Of a DNA stretch of 25,615 bases, positions 1 to 5,710 are shown piece by piece. The notes beneath the pieces are model-generated. The model worked only from the letters and a program-made list of their open reading frames with translations, ran no database searches and was not told where the DNA came from. Every line of letters begins with the position of its first letter. Position 1 is the stretch's first letter. A program made the translations under genes and the position numbers. Where the stretch lies: the IMG/VR virus record IMGVR_UViG_3300042327_000099, positions 1 to 25,615 of that record, one strand, 5' to 3'. The DNA is from a virus.

Positions 1-272
1 CTCAGATACTAACAGGAGATCGAATTGACAATATCATCGGTATCAAGGGAATTGGTGCAGTTAAAGCGGAAAGGATTCTTAAAGAATGCAAAGACGAAAA
101 CGAAATGTATCTTGCTGTACTCGAAGCGTACAAAGGAGACTCGGAGCGAGTACTGGAAAACGGACAACTCCTGTGGCTACAAAGGGAAGTAAACCAAGTT
201 TGGCAACCGCCTCCATTGTCTACATCGAGTGGGTCGATGCAGTCTCAGACGGAGGATGGGAAGACGAAGTAA
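1..272 (+). CDS. 5'-3' exonuclease (flap-nuclease family), C-terminal fragment
   Basis: The reading frame is open from the window edge (first whole codon at base 3) to TAA at 270-272, giving about 89 residues. It opens with a helix-hairpin-helix (H3TH) motif: TGDRIDN followed by GIKGIGAVKA. This matches the GD-x-x-DN-I-x-G-I-x-G-I-G-x-K-(T/V)-A signature of T5/T7-type 5'-3' exonucleases and of the Pol I 5' nuclease domain, where it grips the DNA and the aspartates help bind metal. The catalytic N-terminal half lies outside the window. In related phages the enzyme removes primers or degrades host DNA for recycling, which fits the replication-type neighbours. The family call is firm; which substrate is preferred cannot be read here. 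Confidence 0.85.
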   Translation, partial: QILTGDRIDNIIGIKGIGAVKAERILKECKDENEMYLAVLEAYKGDSERVLENGQLLWLQREVNQVWQPPPLSTSSGSMQSQTEDGKTK

Positions 273-481
273 AGGTAGATATACATCCGGTTAGAACTAT
301 AGGCTACTTAGTATCAGAGACTAACGATGGCATCTGCCTAGCTTCTACTGTGTCCGGTGAGATGAGTAACGCAAGGATGCATATACCAAAGTCATGGATT
401 GTGAAACGAAAGGAAGTTAAACTTGAAACCCCAGTCAGCAAAAGCAAAAGGAAGAAACCTACAAAAGTGGGTCAGGGATAA
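200..481 (+). CDS. Small phage protein of unknown function (probable TTG start)
   Basis: A 93-residue protein if read from TTG at 200. An ATG at 86 is in frame, but it would overlap the exonuclease by 187 bases and give an Arg-rich, low-complexity leader, so it is less likely. From ATASIVYIEWVD onward the sequence looks like folded protein: a beta-rich segment with an IEWVDAVSDGGWED stretch, then a DNDG-type acidic middle and a basic tail (KSWIVKRKEVK, SKSKRKKPTK). Short proteins beginning with a V-x-I-E-W-x-D pattern are, from memory, common next to phage exonuclease genes, but I know of no assigned role. It overlaps the exonuclease end by 73 bases and the next gene by 59 bases, so translational coupling is likely. 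The start is uncertain. Confidence 0.6.
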   Translation: MATASIVYIEWVDAVSDGGWEDEVKVDIHPVRTIGYLVSETNDGICLASTVSGEMSNARMHIPKSWIVKRKEVKLETPVSKSKRKKPTKVGQG

Positions 482-755
482 GATACTAAGTACCTTCCCT
501 AGTCTACAGCAAGACGACGTACGCAGTACTAGTATGGGTGCAGGTGGTGAAGATGTACAGTTAAGTCCGGCAGCTAGAGAGTTCTTTCCTTACCAAGTGG
601 AGTGTAAGAACCTAGCAAAGATTGCTGTATATAACTACTACGAACAAGCTAAGGAACATGGGTATCATCAACCAGTAGTGTTCATTAAGCAGAATCAAAG
701 TAAACCACTAGCGATTATAGATGCAGAATATTTTTTTAAGATGGTGAGCAAATGA
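423..755 (+). CDS. Putative PDDEXK-type endonuclease / Holliday-junction resolvase-like protein
   Basis: A 110-residue protein from TTG at 423. AGGAAG at 411-416, six bases upstream, supports this start. The N terminus is basic (MKPQSAKAKGRNLQKWVRDK), as expected for DNA contact. The middle carries the acidic residue of GGEDVQ (D44) and then VECKN (E60 and K62), matching the D...E-x-K core of the PDDEXK nuclease fold, including small archaeal and phage resolvases. VRSTSMGAGGEDV is a pattern I associate with small phage endonucleases annotated as resolvase-like. A role in resolving branched replication intermediates or degrading DNA would fit its place between two exonucleases. The fold is a reasonable inference; the exact substrate is not shown. 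It ends in an ATGA overlap with the next gene. Confidence 0.65.
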   Translation: MKPQSAKAKGRNLQKWVRDKILSTFPSLQQDDVRSTSMGAGGEDVQLSPAAREFFPYQVECKNLAKIAVYNYYEQAKEHGYHQPVVFIKQNQSKPLAIIDAEYFFKMVSK

Positions 756-1006
756 GTTGTAACAATCATAGCTATGAGTCTCAACTTTCTGAACTTGCCG
801 ATGAGTTATATGATCGTGAGTGTGAGATTGAAACTCTAGAGGTTGAAACAAGGATGATGAGAGCAAGGATGGATCGTCTGTCAGAAGAGAACACATTGCT
901 TATCAAACAAGTTGATGCTCTCTTATTGATGGTTAAGAGTAACGATGCTGAACGACTTAAAGTAATTCAAGAAGTTTGGCAGAACACTATGGAGAAACGT
1001 GGATGA
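752..1006 (+). CDS. Small coiled-coil protein of unknown function
   Basis: An 84-residue protein whose ATG overlaps the previous stop codon (ATGA at 752-755), so it is probably translated by re-initiation. Residues from about 10 to 60 are rich in Glu, Leu, Met and Arg with heptad-like spacing (ELADELYDRECEIETLEVE, then RMDRLSEENTLLIKQVDALL), which predicts a long alpha-helical coiled coil. There is no signal peptide, membrane segment or metal motif. I do not recognise a family. Such proteins may act as oligomeric adaptors, but nothing here shows a partner. It overlaps the next gene by four bases. Confidence 0.7.
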   Translation: MSCNNHSYESQLSELADELYDRECEIETLEVETRMMRARMDRLSEENTLLIKQVDALLLMVKSNDAERLKVIQEVWQNTMEKRG

Positions 1007-1167
1007 ACGACGAATACATTTTAAACTTTAAGGATGCAAACCGTAACATTAGTCATTGCTTTGTTGTTAATGATTCAGACCCGCACTGGGAAGTACATCG
1101 ACAGTTTATTACTTTCTTAAGTGCAGTATACGGTTATGACTTACATGGAGAATACTCACAAGAATGA
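1003..1167 (+). CDS. Small acidic protein of unknown function
   Basis: A 54-residue protein from ATG at 1003, which overlaps the previous stop in an ATGA junction. An ATG at 976 is in frame but would overlap the upstream coding sequence by 31 bases, so the coupled start is preferred. The product starts MNDEYILNFKDANRN and contains HWEVHRQFITFLSAVYGYDL; it looks like a small alpha/beta soluble protein. No membrane segment, cysteine cluster or catalytic motif is visible and I do not recognise a family. It ends in another four-base overlap with the exonuclease gene that follows. Confidence 0.65.
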   Translation: MNDEYILNFKDANRNISHCFVVNDSDPHWEVHRQFITFLSAVYGYDLHGEYSQE

Positions 1168-1898
1168 AGATACTTTTACTTGACATTGAATCCAGTCCAA
1201 ACGTAGCACACGTGTGGGGAATCTGGCAGCAGAACGTAGGTATCAATCAGCTGATGGAGTCTTCTTATGTATTATGTTGGGCAGCAAAGTGGCTAGGCGA
1301 CGACGAGGTTATGTTTGATTCTGTTCACATCTCTAAACCAAAGAAGATGTTGAAACGAATTCATGACTTGATCTCTGAAGCTGATGCAGTAGTTCATTAT
1401 AACGGTACTAAGTTTGATATGCCTACGTTAAACAAGGAGTTCTTATTGCAAGACATGAATCCTCCCGCTCCTTACAAGCAGATTGATTTGTTAAGGCAAG
1501 TACGTAGTCAGTTCAGATTCCCTAGTAACAAGCTAGATTATGTAGCACAACGACTAGGTTTAGGTAGCAAGACTGCTCACGAAGGGCATGAGCTATGGGT
1601 TAAATGTATGAATAAGGATAAAGATGCTTGGTTTAGAATGGAAGAATACAATAAGCAAGACGTTATCTTGCTTGAGAAGTTATATGTTAGGTTGTTACCT
1701 TGGATTAAAAACCACCCTAATCATAATCATCAAGCAGATGGTGCTGTGTGTCCGAGCTGTGGTGGTACTCACTTACAGAAGCGTGGTATTTCTGTTACAA
1801 CTACCTCTACTTATCAGAGATATCAATGCAGAACGTGTGGCTCATGGAGTCAGGGAACGAAGCAAACAAAATCGTCAGTAGAGGTTAAGCCCTTATGA
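1164..1898 (+). CDS. DEDD-family 3'-5' exonuclease with C-terminal zinc ribbon
   Basis: A 244-residue protein in two parts. Residues 1-180 show an RNase H-like exonuclease: LLDIES supplies D7 and E9, VVHYNGTKFDMP supplies D85, and EYNKQDV supplies Y162 and D166. This is the DEDDy set of metal-binding residues of the DnaQ / DNA polymerase B exonuclease superfamily. Residues 196-225 form a separate zinc ribbon: C196-x2-C199, then C222-x2-C225 in CRTCGSW, with aromatic and basic residues suited to nucleic acid binding. No polymerase domain follows, so this is a free-standing exonuclease. It could trim replication intermediates, proofread in trans or degrade host nucleic acid; RNA is also possible. 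It is coupled on both sides by four-base overlaps. Confidence 0.85.
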   Translation: MKILLLDIESSPNVAHVWGIWQQNVGINQLMESSYVLCWAAKWLGDDEVMFDSVHISKPKKMLKRIHDLISEADAVVHYNGTKFDMPTLNKEFLLQDMNPPAPYKQIDLLRQVRSQFRFPSNKLDYVAQRLGLGSKTAHEGHELWVKCMNKDKDAWFRMEEYNKQDVILLEKLYVRLLPWIKNHPNHNHQADGAVCPSCGGTHLQKRGISVTTTSTYQRYQCRTCGSWSQGTKQTKSSVEVKPL

Positions 1899-2251
1899 GT
1901 GGAGACCATAACATGAATCAGATAAGAGAAGGCTATAGACACTATGATAGTCCAGTAGCTATGCCTGATCTAGGTCAACCTAAAGAGTTTACTCTTGATG
2001 AATATTTTGCCGGTTTATACAAACTTATGGAAGATACAGGCAAATCAGTTAAAGATCAACAGGTTGCAGGTAGTCACTATCAACGTGCTATCCAACCTTG
2101 GGATATTATTTCTGAATGGGAGCTTGACTTTTGGGAAGGAAATGTGTTAAAATATCTGTTACGTTGGAAACATAAAGACGGTGTACAGGATCTAAAGAAG
2201 GCAAAGCATTATTTAGAATACTTAATTGAAAGGGAATTAAATGACGACTAA
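1895..2251 (+). CDS. DUF3310 family protein
   Basis: A 118-residue protein. The C-terminal half carries the pattern of the DUF3310 family: GSHYQRAIQPWDIISEW, then GNVLKYLLRWKHKDG, then DLKKAKHYLEYLIE. The domain is widespread in phages, is often near replication genes and is sometimes labelled nucleotide kinase-like, but I know of no firmly proven activity. The N-terminal 50 residues are not conserved-looking. ATG at 1895 overlaps the previous stop (ATGA); an in-frame ATG at 1913 with GGAG upstream is an alternative start. A promoter-like sequence lies inside this gene at 2124-2153. It overlaps the next gene by 11 bases. Confidence 0.85.
   Translation: MSGDHNMNQIREGYRHYDSPVAMPDLGQPKEFTLDEYFAGLYKLMEDTGKSVKDQQVAGSHYQRAIQPWDIISEWELDFWEGNVLKYLLRWKHKDGVQDLKKAKHYLEYLIERELNDD
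2124..2153 (+). promoter_or_regulatory. Possible intragenic sigma70-type promoter
   Basis: TTGACT at 2124-2129, an 18-base spacer and TAAAAT at 2148-2153. The first 12 bases (TTGACTTTTGGG) are identical to those of the strong - strand promoter at 22923-22951, and both end in a similar ATGT(GT)TTA-rich segment. Transcription would start near 2160 and supply the genes from 2241 onward, including the ribonucleotide reductase. However, these bases also encode a conserved stretch of the DUF3310 domain, so the resemblance may be chance. Promoter function is an inference. Confidence 0.3.
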
Positions 2252-2570
2252 GAAACAAACAGTGAGCTTTAGTAAGTTCTTTCCGGAGGACAATGCATTC
2301 GTATCATTATCAGGAATGTTTAATCCAAATGCGAAAGACATCTTTGATGAAGAGTTCGATTTAGATCTTACGATTCAATCAGCAGGTGGACGCTTTGTGA
2401 ATCTTTACTCATGGCTAGACACTAACGAGTCTACATTGAAACAGATGAAAGCTATTCACGAAGCTACAGGTAAAGCAATCGAGTTCTACGAAGCAGCACG
2501 ACAAGCTAAGAAAGAAAAGAAAGCTAAGCCTATCAAAGTAGAACCACGAGTAACAAAGCAACGTAAGTAA
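2241..2570 (+). CDS. Hypothetical protein with lysine-rich tail
   Basis: A 109-residue protein from ATG at 2241, preceded by AAAGGGA and overlapping the previous gene by 11 bases. Residues 1-60 look beta-rich (VSFSKFFPEDNAFVSLSGMF, DLDLTIQSAGGRFVNLYSW). Residues 60-90 are predicted helical. The last 20 residues are strongly basic (KKEKKAKPIKVE, RVTKQRK), which suggests nucleic acid contact. I do not recognise the family; a small DNA-binding role in replication is a guess from composition and neighbours only. Confidence 0.65.
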   Translation: MTTKKQTVSFSKFFPEDNAFVSLSGMFNPNAKDIFDEEFDLDLTIQSAGGRFVNLYSWLDTNESTLKQMKAIHEATGKAIEFYEAARQAKKEKKAKPIKVEPRVTKQRK

Positions 2571-2571
2571 A

Positions 2572-2757
2572 ATGTATCCGTTGACGCTACAAGAATTACA
2601 AGAGAGGCTGAAACGTTTAGATGAACTATCTCTTCTAGAGTTATTAGATATAACTTCGGAGGAGATAGTCGAGATGTTTATAGACCGTATTGAAAATAAC
2701 TATGATCAACTGATGGATGAAGTTGACTATGATGGAGAAGAAGAAGACAATGAGTAG
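2572..2757 (+). CDS. Small acidic helical protein of unknown function
   Basis: A 61-residue, very acidic protein starting one base after the previous stop. It is predicted to be helical throughout (LTLQELQERLKRLDELSLL, EEIVEMFIDRIENNYDQL) and ends in an acidic tail, YDGEEEDNE. No cysteines or membrane segment are seen. The end overlaps the first eight bases of the reductase gene, and GGAGAAG near its end (2734-2740) serves as ribosome site for that gene. I do not recognise a family. Small acidic proteins of this kind can be DNA mimics or adaptors, but nothing here proves that. Confidence 0.6.
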   Translation: MYPLTLQELQERLKRLDELSLLELLDITSEEIVEMFIDRIENNYDQLMDEVDYDGEEEDNE

Positions 2758-4657
2758 ATATGAATTAACACCTTACAATACCTTCATTGCTAAGAGCAGA
2801 TACTCTCGCTACTTAGATGATAAAGGTAGACGTGAACACTGGGGTGAAACCGTAGCACGTTACTTTGATTTCATGACTAAGAACTTGAAAGAGAAGAATG
2901 GCTATACGTTAACATCTGAGTTACGTGCAGAGTTAGAAGATGCAGTAAAGCATTTAGATGTAGTACCAAGTATGAGAGCAGTGATGACAGCAGGAGCAGC
3001 ACTAGAGCGTCAGAACGTAGCAGCATTCAATTGTTCATACCTACCTATCGATGACCCTAAAGCATTCGATGAAGCTATGTACATCTTGTTATGTGGAACA
3101 GGTGTAGGATTCTCAGTGGAGCAACAATATGTTAAGCAATTACCTGAAGTACCGGATAAGTTGTATGATAGTGAAACTACTATTGTGGTGTCGGATTCTA
3201 AAGAAGGATGGGCTAAATCACTCAGGCAGTTACTGGCTTTATTGTACTCTGGCGAAGTTCCAAAGTTTGACTTGTCGAAGGTTAGACCTGCAGGTGCACG
3301 ACTTAAAACGTTTGGAGGAAGAGCTTCAGGAGCTAAGCCATTGGAGGATCTCTTCAAATTCGTTATTGCTAAGTTTAAAGGTGCAGTGGGACGGAAGCTT
3401 AGTTCATTGGAGTGTCATGACATTCTCTGCAAAATCGGGGAAGTTGTTGTCGTGGGCGGTGTACGCAGATCAGCGATGATTTCATTGTCTGACTTATCTG
3501 ATGATAAGATGGCTCATGCTAAAGCAGGTGCATGGTGGGATGGTCAAGGTCAACGTGCCTTAGCTAATAACTCAGCTACTTATTTAGAGAAGACGGGCAT
3601 CGGGCAGTTCATGCGTGAGTGGACAAGTATTTATGAGTCACATAGTGGCGAGAGAGGAATCTTTAATCGTGATGCATCACAGAAACAAGCAGCAAAGAAT
3701 GGCAGGAGAGACGCTACTTACGACTTTGGTACGAACCCTTGCTCTGAGATCATTCTTCGCCCTTATCAGTTCTGTAATCTATCCTCTTGCATTGTGCGTA
3801 GTACTGATACTGTGGAGTCTTTGGAGCGTAAGATTAGGTTGGCTACGATTCTTGGAACTTTTCAAGCAACGTTAACTAACTTCCCCTACCTACGTAAAGT
3901 ATGGCAGAAGAACACTGAAGAAGAAGCGTTGTTAGGGGTATCAATGACAGGCATTCTAGACAATGCTTTATTGAATAACCCTGATGATCCTGAATTACCT
4001 AAACGATTGGAGAGATTAAGAGATGTGGCAATCACAACGAATGCTGAACTGGCTGCAGCTGTTGGTATTAACCAGTCTGTTGCTGTTACTGCTGTTAAAC
4101 CTGAAGGGACAGTTTCTCAGTTATGCAGTACTGCAAGTGGTATCCATCCTCAGCATTCTAAGTTTTATATCAGACGTGTTAGGGCGGACAACAAAGATCC
4201 TTTAACACAGTTCATGATTCAGTCCGGCTTCGTAGCTGAACCATGTGTGATGAAACCTGAAAGTACTACAGTGTTTTCATTCCCTGTGAAGGTAGCTGAT
4301 GGTGCGTTGTTACGTGAAGAGTTGTCTGCTATTCAGCACTTGAAGTTATGGTTGTTATTCCAACGTCATTACTGTGAACATAAACCTTCAGTAACTATCT
4401 CTGTTAAAGAGCATGAGTGGATGGAAGTAGGAGCTTGGGTATATGAACACTTTGATGAAGTAACTGGAGTATCATTCCTACCTATGGATGGTGGCACATA
4501 TCGCCAAGCACCGTATGAAGAATGTACTGAAGAGCAATACAATCAGTTACGCTTGTTAGTTCCGGAAGAAGTAAACTGGGATAGCTTCAAAGAGTATGAT
4601 GATAACGTAGAAGGTGCTCAGACGTTGAGTTGTACTGCCGGAGGTTGTGAGATTTAA
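2750..4657 (+). CDS. nrdJ: Class II adenosylcobalamin-dependent ribonucleoside-triphosphate reductase
   Basis: A 635-residue enzyme that makes deoxyribonucleotides from ribonucleotides by radical chemistry. ATG at 2750 follows GGAGAAG at 2734-2740; an earlier in-frame ATG at 2717 would lie deep in the upstream gene. Visible elements are AFNCSYLPI (C95), the LLCGTGVGFSVE glycine loop, VRPAGARLKTFGG, the NPCSEIILRPYQFCNLSSC centre (N329, C331 as thiyl radical site, E333 and partner C342), AVKPEGTVSQL and a C-terminal redox pair C628-x4-C633 in SCTAGGCEI. These match the monomeric reductases related to Lactobacillus leichmannii RTPR, which is about 739 residues, so this copy is shorter. No intein is present. 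No thioredoxin, B12 gene or second subunit is nearby, so host cobalamin and reductant are presumably used. Confidence 0.93.
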   Translation: MSRYELTPYNTFIAKSRYSRYLDDKGRREHWGETVARYFDFMTKNLKEKNGYTLTSELRAELEDAVKHLDVVPSMRAVMTAGAALERQNVAAFNCSYLPIDDPKAFDEAMYILLCGTGVGFSVEQQYVKQLPEVPDKLYDSETTIVVSDSKEGWAKSLRQLLALLYSGEVPKFDLSKVRPAGARLKTFGGRASGAKPLEDLFKFVIAKFKGAVGRKLSSLECHDILCKIGEVVVVGGVRRSAMISLSDLSDDKMAHAKAGAWWDGQGQRALANNSATYLEKTGIGQFMREWTSIYESHSGERGIFNRDASQKQAAKNGRRDATYDFGTNPCSEIILRPYQFCNLSSCIVRSTDTVESLERKIRLATILGTFQATLTNFPYLRKVWQKNTEEEALLGVSMTGILDNALLNNPDDPELPKRLERLRDVAITTNAELAAAVGINQSVAVTAVKPEGTVSQLCSTASGIHPQHSKFYIRRVRADNKDPLTQFMIQSGFVAEPCVMKPESTTVFSFPVKVADGALLREELSAIQHLKLWLLFQRHYCEHKPSVTISVKEHEWMEVGAWVYEHFDEVTGVSFLPMDGGTYRQAPYEECTEEQYNQLRLLVPEEVNWDSFKEYDDNVEGAQTLSCTAGGCEI

Positions 4658-4676
4658 GTTTAAGAGGGGAAAGCGG

Positions 4677-4739
4677 ATGGTGGGTAAATGGATTGAGACT
4701 ACTTGGTCGACCACTGCAGCGAGTACCCTCACCTATTAG
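4677..4739 (+). CDS. Possible 20-aa leader peptide or micro-gene
   Basis: An ORF of 20 codons running from ATG at 4677 to TAG at 4737-4739 and encoding MVGKWIETTWSTTAASTLTY. AGAGGGGA at 4663-4670 lies at good spacing for a ribosome site. Its stop overlaps the strong AGGAGG used by the next gene, so the two could be translationally coupled. The peptide has two Trp and many Thr/Ser and no obvious transmembrane stretch. It fills most of the 90-base gap after the reductase. It could equally be chance, since a 20-codon frame with a ribosome site is not rare. Confidence 0.4.
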   Translation: MVGKWIETTWSTTAASTLTY

Positions 4740-4747
4740 GAGGTATA

Positions 4748-4897
4748 ATGAGCGTAGAGTTAAGTGTTATCCGAGGACTATCTCTCGGTATTGAGTACCT
4801 GAACGGTGAAGACGCAGGAGATGATGATGTATCAGTCTATGTTGTAGTTGACTTAGGCTTCTTACGATTGTTATTTACTACGTACAAGCCTATGTAA
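4748..4897 (+). CDS. Small hypothetical protein, last gene of the left arm
   Basis: A 49-residue protein from ATG at 4748, preceded by a textbook ribosome site TAGGAGGT at 4737-4744. An earlier in-frame start at 4703 has no such signal. The product (LSLGIEYLNGEDAGDDD, then VVVDLGFLRLLFT) looks like a tiny beta-meander with an acidic turn. I believe similar short proteins occur in other podoviruses, with no known function. The strong ribosome site suggests high expression. Its last eight bases overlap, tail to tail, the end of the lysis gene on the other strand. Confidence 0.65.
   Translation: MSVELSVIRGLSLGIEYLNGEDAGDDDVSVYVVVDLGFLRLLFTTYKPM
4855..4891. terminator. Weak inverted repeat at the convergent junction
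   Basis: AGGCTT at 4855-4860 pairs with AAGCCT at 4886-4891, with a further TACG/CGTA pairing inside and a 14-base AT-rich loop. It sits where the two arms converge, so a bidirectional terminator is conceivable. There is no good T-run on either side and the repeat lies within coding sequence, so the call is weak. Confidence 0.2.
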
Positions 4898-5318
4898 TTT
4901 GTATAGTGACAGGACTAGTAGAGTTGTTAATGATTGGCATCAGTGCACTCATAGCGACTTTACTAGATCCTATCCAATCTGATTTACCATCCCATGTCAT
5001 CCCAACGAGTATGCATCCTTCAGTATTCTCGGAAGAGTTACCGCTGTGTATTCGTATGCCTGTAAACCCATCGACATCATGGAGTAAAGGTAGTCTAACC
5101 TTAAATCTGTTGGACAAGGTAACAGAAACATTGTAAGTTCCTCTAGGGATTGCTGTTTCATTCTGTACTTTCCATGAACTAACCGGTTGACCTTCTACTT
5201 CTCTGACCTTATCTTCAAGTGTATAACAGATAGGAGATAATCCGTACTTACTCTCTTCGTATAACTGACCTACTGTGAATGTTTCACCTTCATGTATACG
5301 CTTGAGTACTAAGTTCAT
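4890..5318 (-). CDS. DUF5675 family protein, putative peptidoglycan-active lysis protein
   Basis: A 142-residue protein, the last gene of the virion/lysis arm. The pattern CYTLEDKVRE, NETAIPRGTY, SNRFKVRLPLL, then GFTGIRIHSGN and TEGCILVG matches the DUF5675 family. H91 and C102 in the H-S-G-N...E-G-C segment recall the His...Gly-Cys active site of L,D-transpeptidase (YkuD)-type enzymes, although the spacing is shorter. It lies directly downstream of a holin-type gene with a four-base overlap, and no classical lysozyme or amidase is visible in the window. It is therefore a candidate for the cell-wall lytic function; this is inference from context. No signal peptide is visible. Confidence 0.8.
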   Translation of the reverse strand: MNLVLKRIHEGETFTVGQLYEESKYGLSPICYTLEDKVREVEGQPVSSWKVQNETAIPRGTYNVSVTLSNRFKVRLPLLHDVDGFTGIRIHSGNSSENTEGCILVGMTWDGKSDWIGSSKVAMSALMPIINNSTSPVTIQIT

Positions 5319-5710
5319 TTAATCCCTTTGATCTTCTCAAATGTTCTTAAGCTACCTAAACCTAGCAATGCAAAGACTAACTCCATTAAGATGTTTGACA
5401 TCAATGCAGGAGGAGTGATAGGTAATTGGAATGTAGCTACAGCCCACAACAAGATGTTATATAGCACAAAGTTATAGAACAATCCAAACACACAGATCCA
5501 TCCAATAGCAGGTCTCCATCCGGACTTGAATAAGTTCTCTGACTTAGCTTCTTCTTCATTAACTTTAATCTGTGCTAATGCTAGTTGAAAGTCTTGGTCT
5601 TGAGCAGCTTTGTATAACTCTGCTTGTGCCTTCTCTCTAGCATCCTTGTCAGGAATTACTTTGTCTAGTAACTTAGCACCAATCTCTAGGATGGATAGAA
5701 CAGGTATCAT
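5315..5710 (-). CDS. Holin of the 3TM / gene-transfer-agent type
   Basis: A 131-residue membrane protein. An amphipathic N-terminal region (SILEIGAKLLDKVIP) is followed by a charged helix (residues 20-60, DKDAREKAQAELYKAA). Two clear hydrophobic segments follow at about 67-92 (GWRPAIGWICVFGLFYNFVL) and 102-122 (LMSNILMELVFALLGLG). The ending SLRTFEKIKGIK is typical of the 3TM holin family found in gene transfer agents and many phages. Holins form holes in the inner membrane at a set time to release or activate the lysis enzyme. It lies between the largest virion gene and the DUF5675 gene, overlapping each by four bases. Confidence 0.85.
   Translation of the reverse strand: MIPVLSILEIGAKLLDKVIPDKDAREKAQAELYKAAQDQDFQLALAQIKVNEEEAKSENLFKSGWRPAIGWICVFGLFYNFVLYNILLWAVATFQLPITPPALMSNILMELVFALLGLGSLRTFEKIKGIK

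Noticed and set aside
708-896. Open - strand frame near the coiled-coil gene
   Set aside because: Antisense shadow of two coupled genes; no ribosome site.
3010-3357. Open - strand frame inside the reductase
   Set aside because: The reductase motifs run through this region on the + strand; the antisense frame has no ribosome site or family pattern.
4906-5136. Open + strand frame opposite the DUF5675 gene
   Set aside because: The - strand frame carries clear family motifs; this is its shadow.
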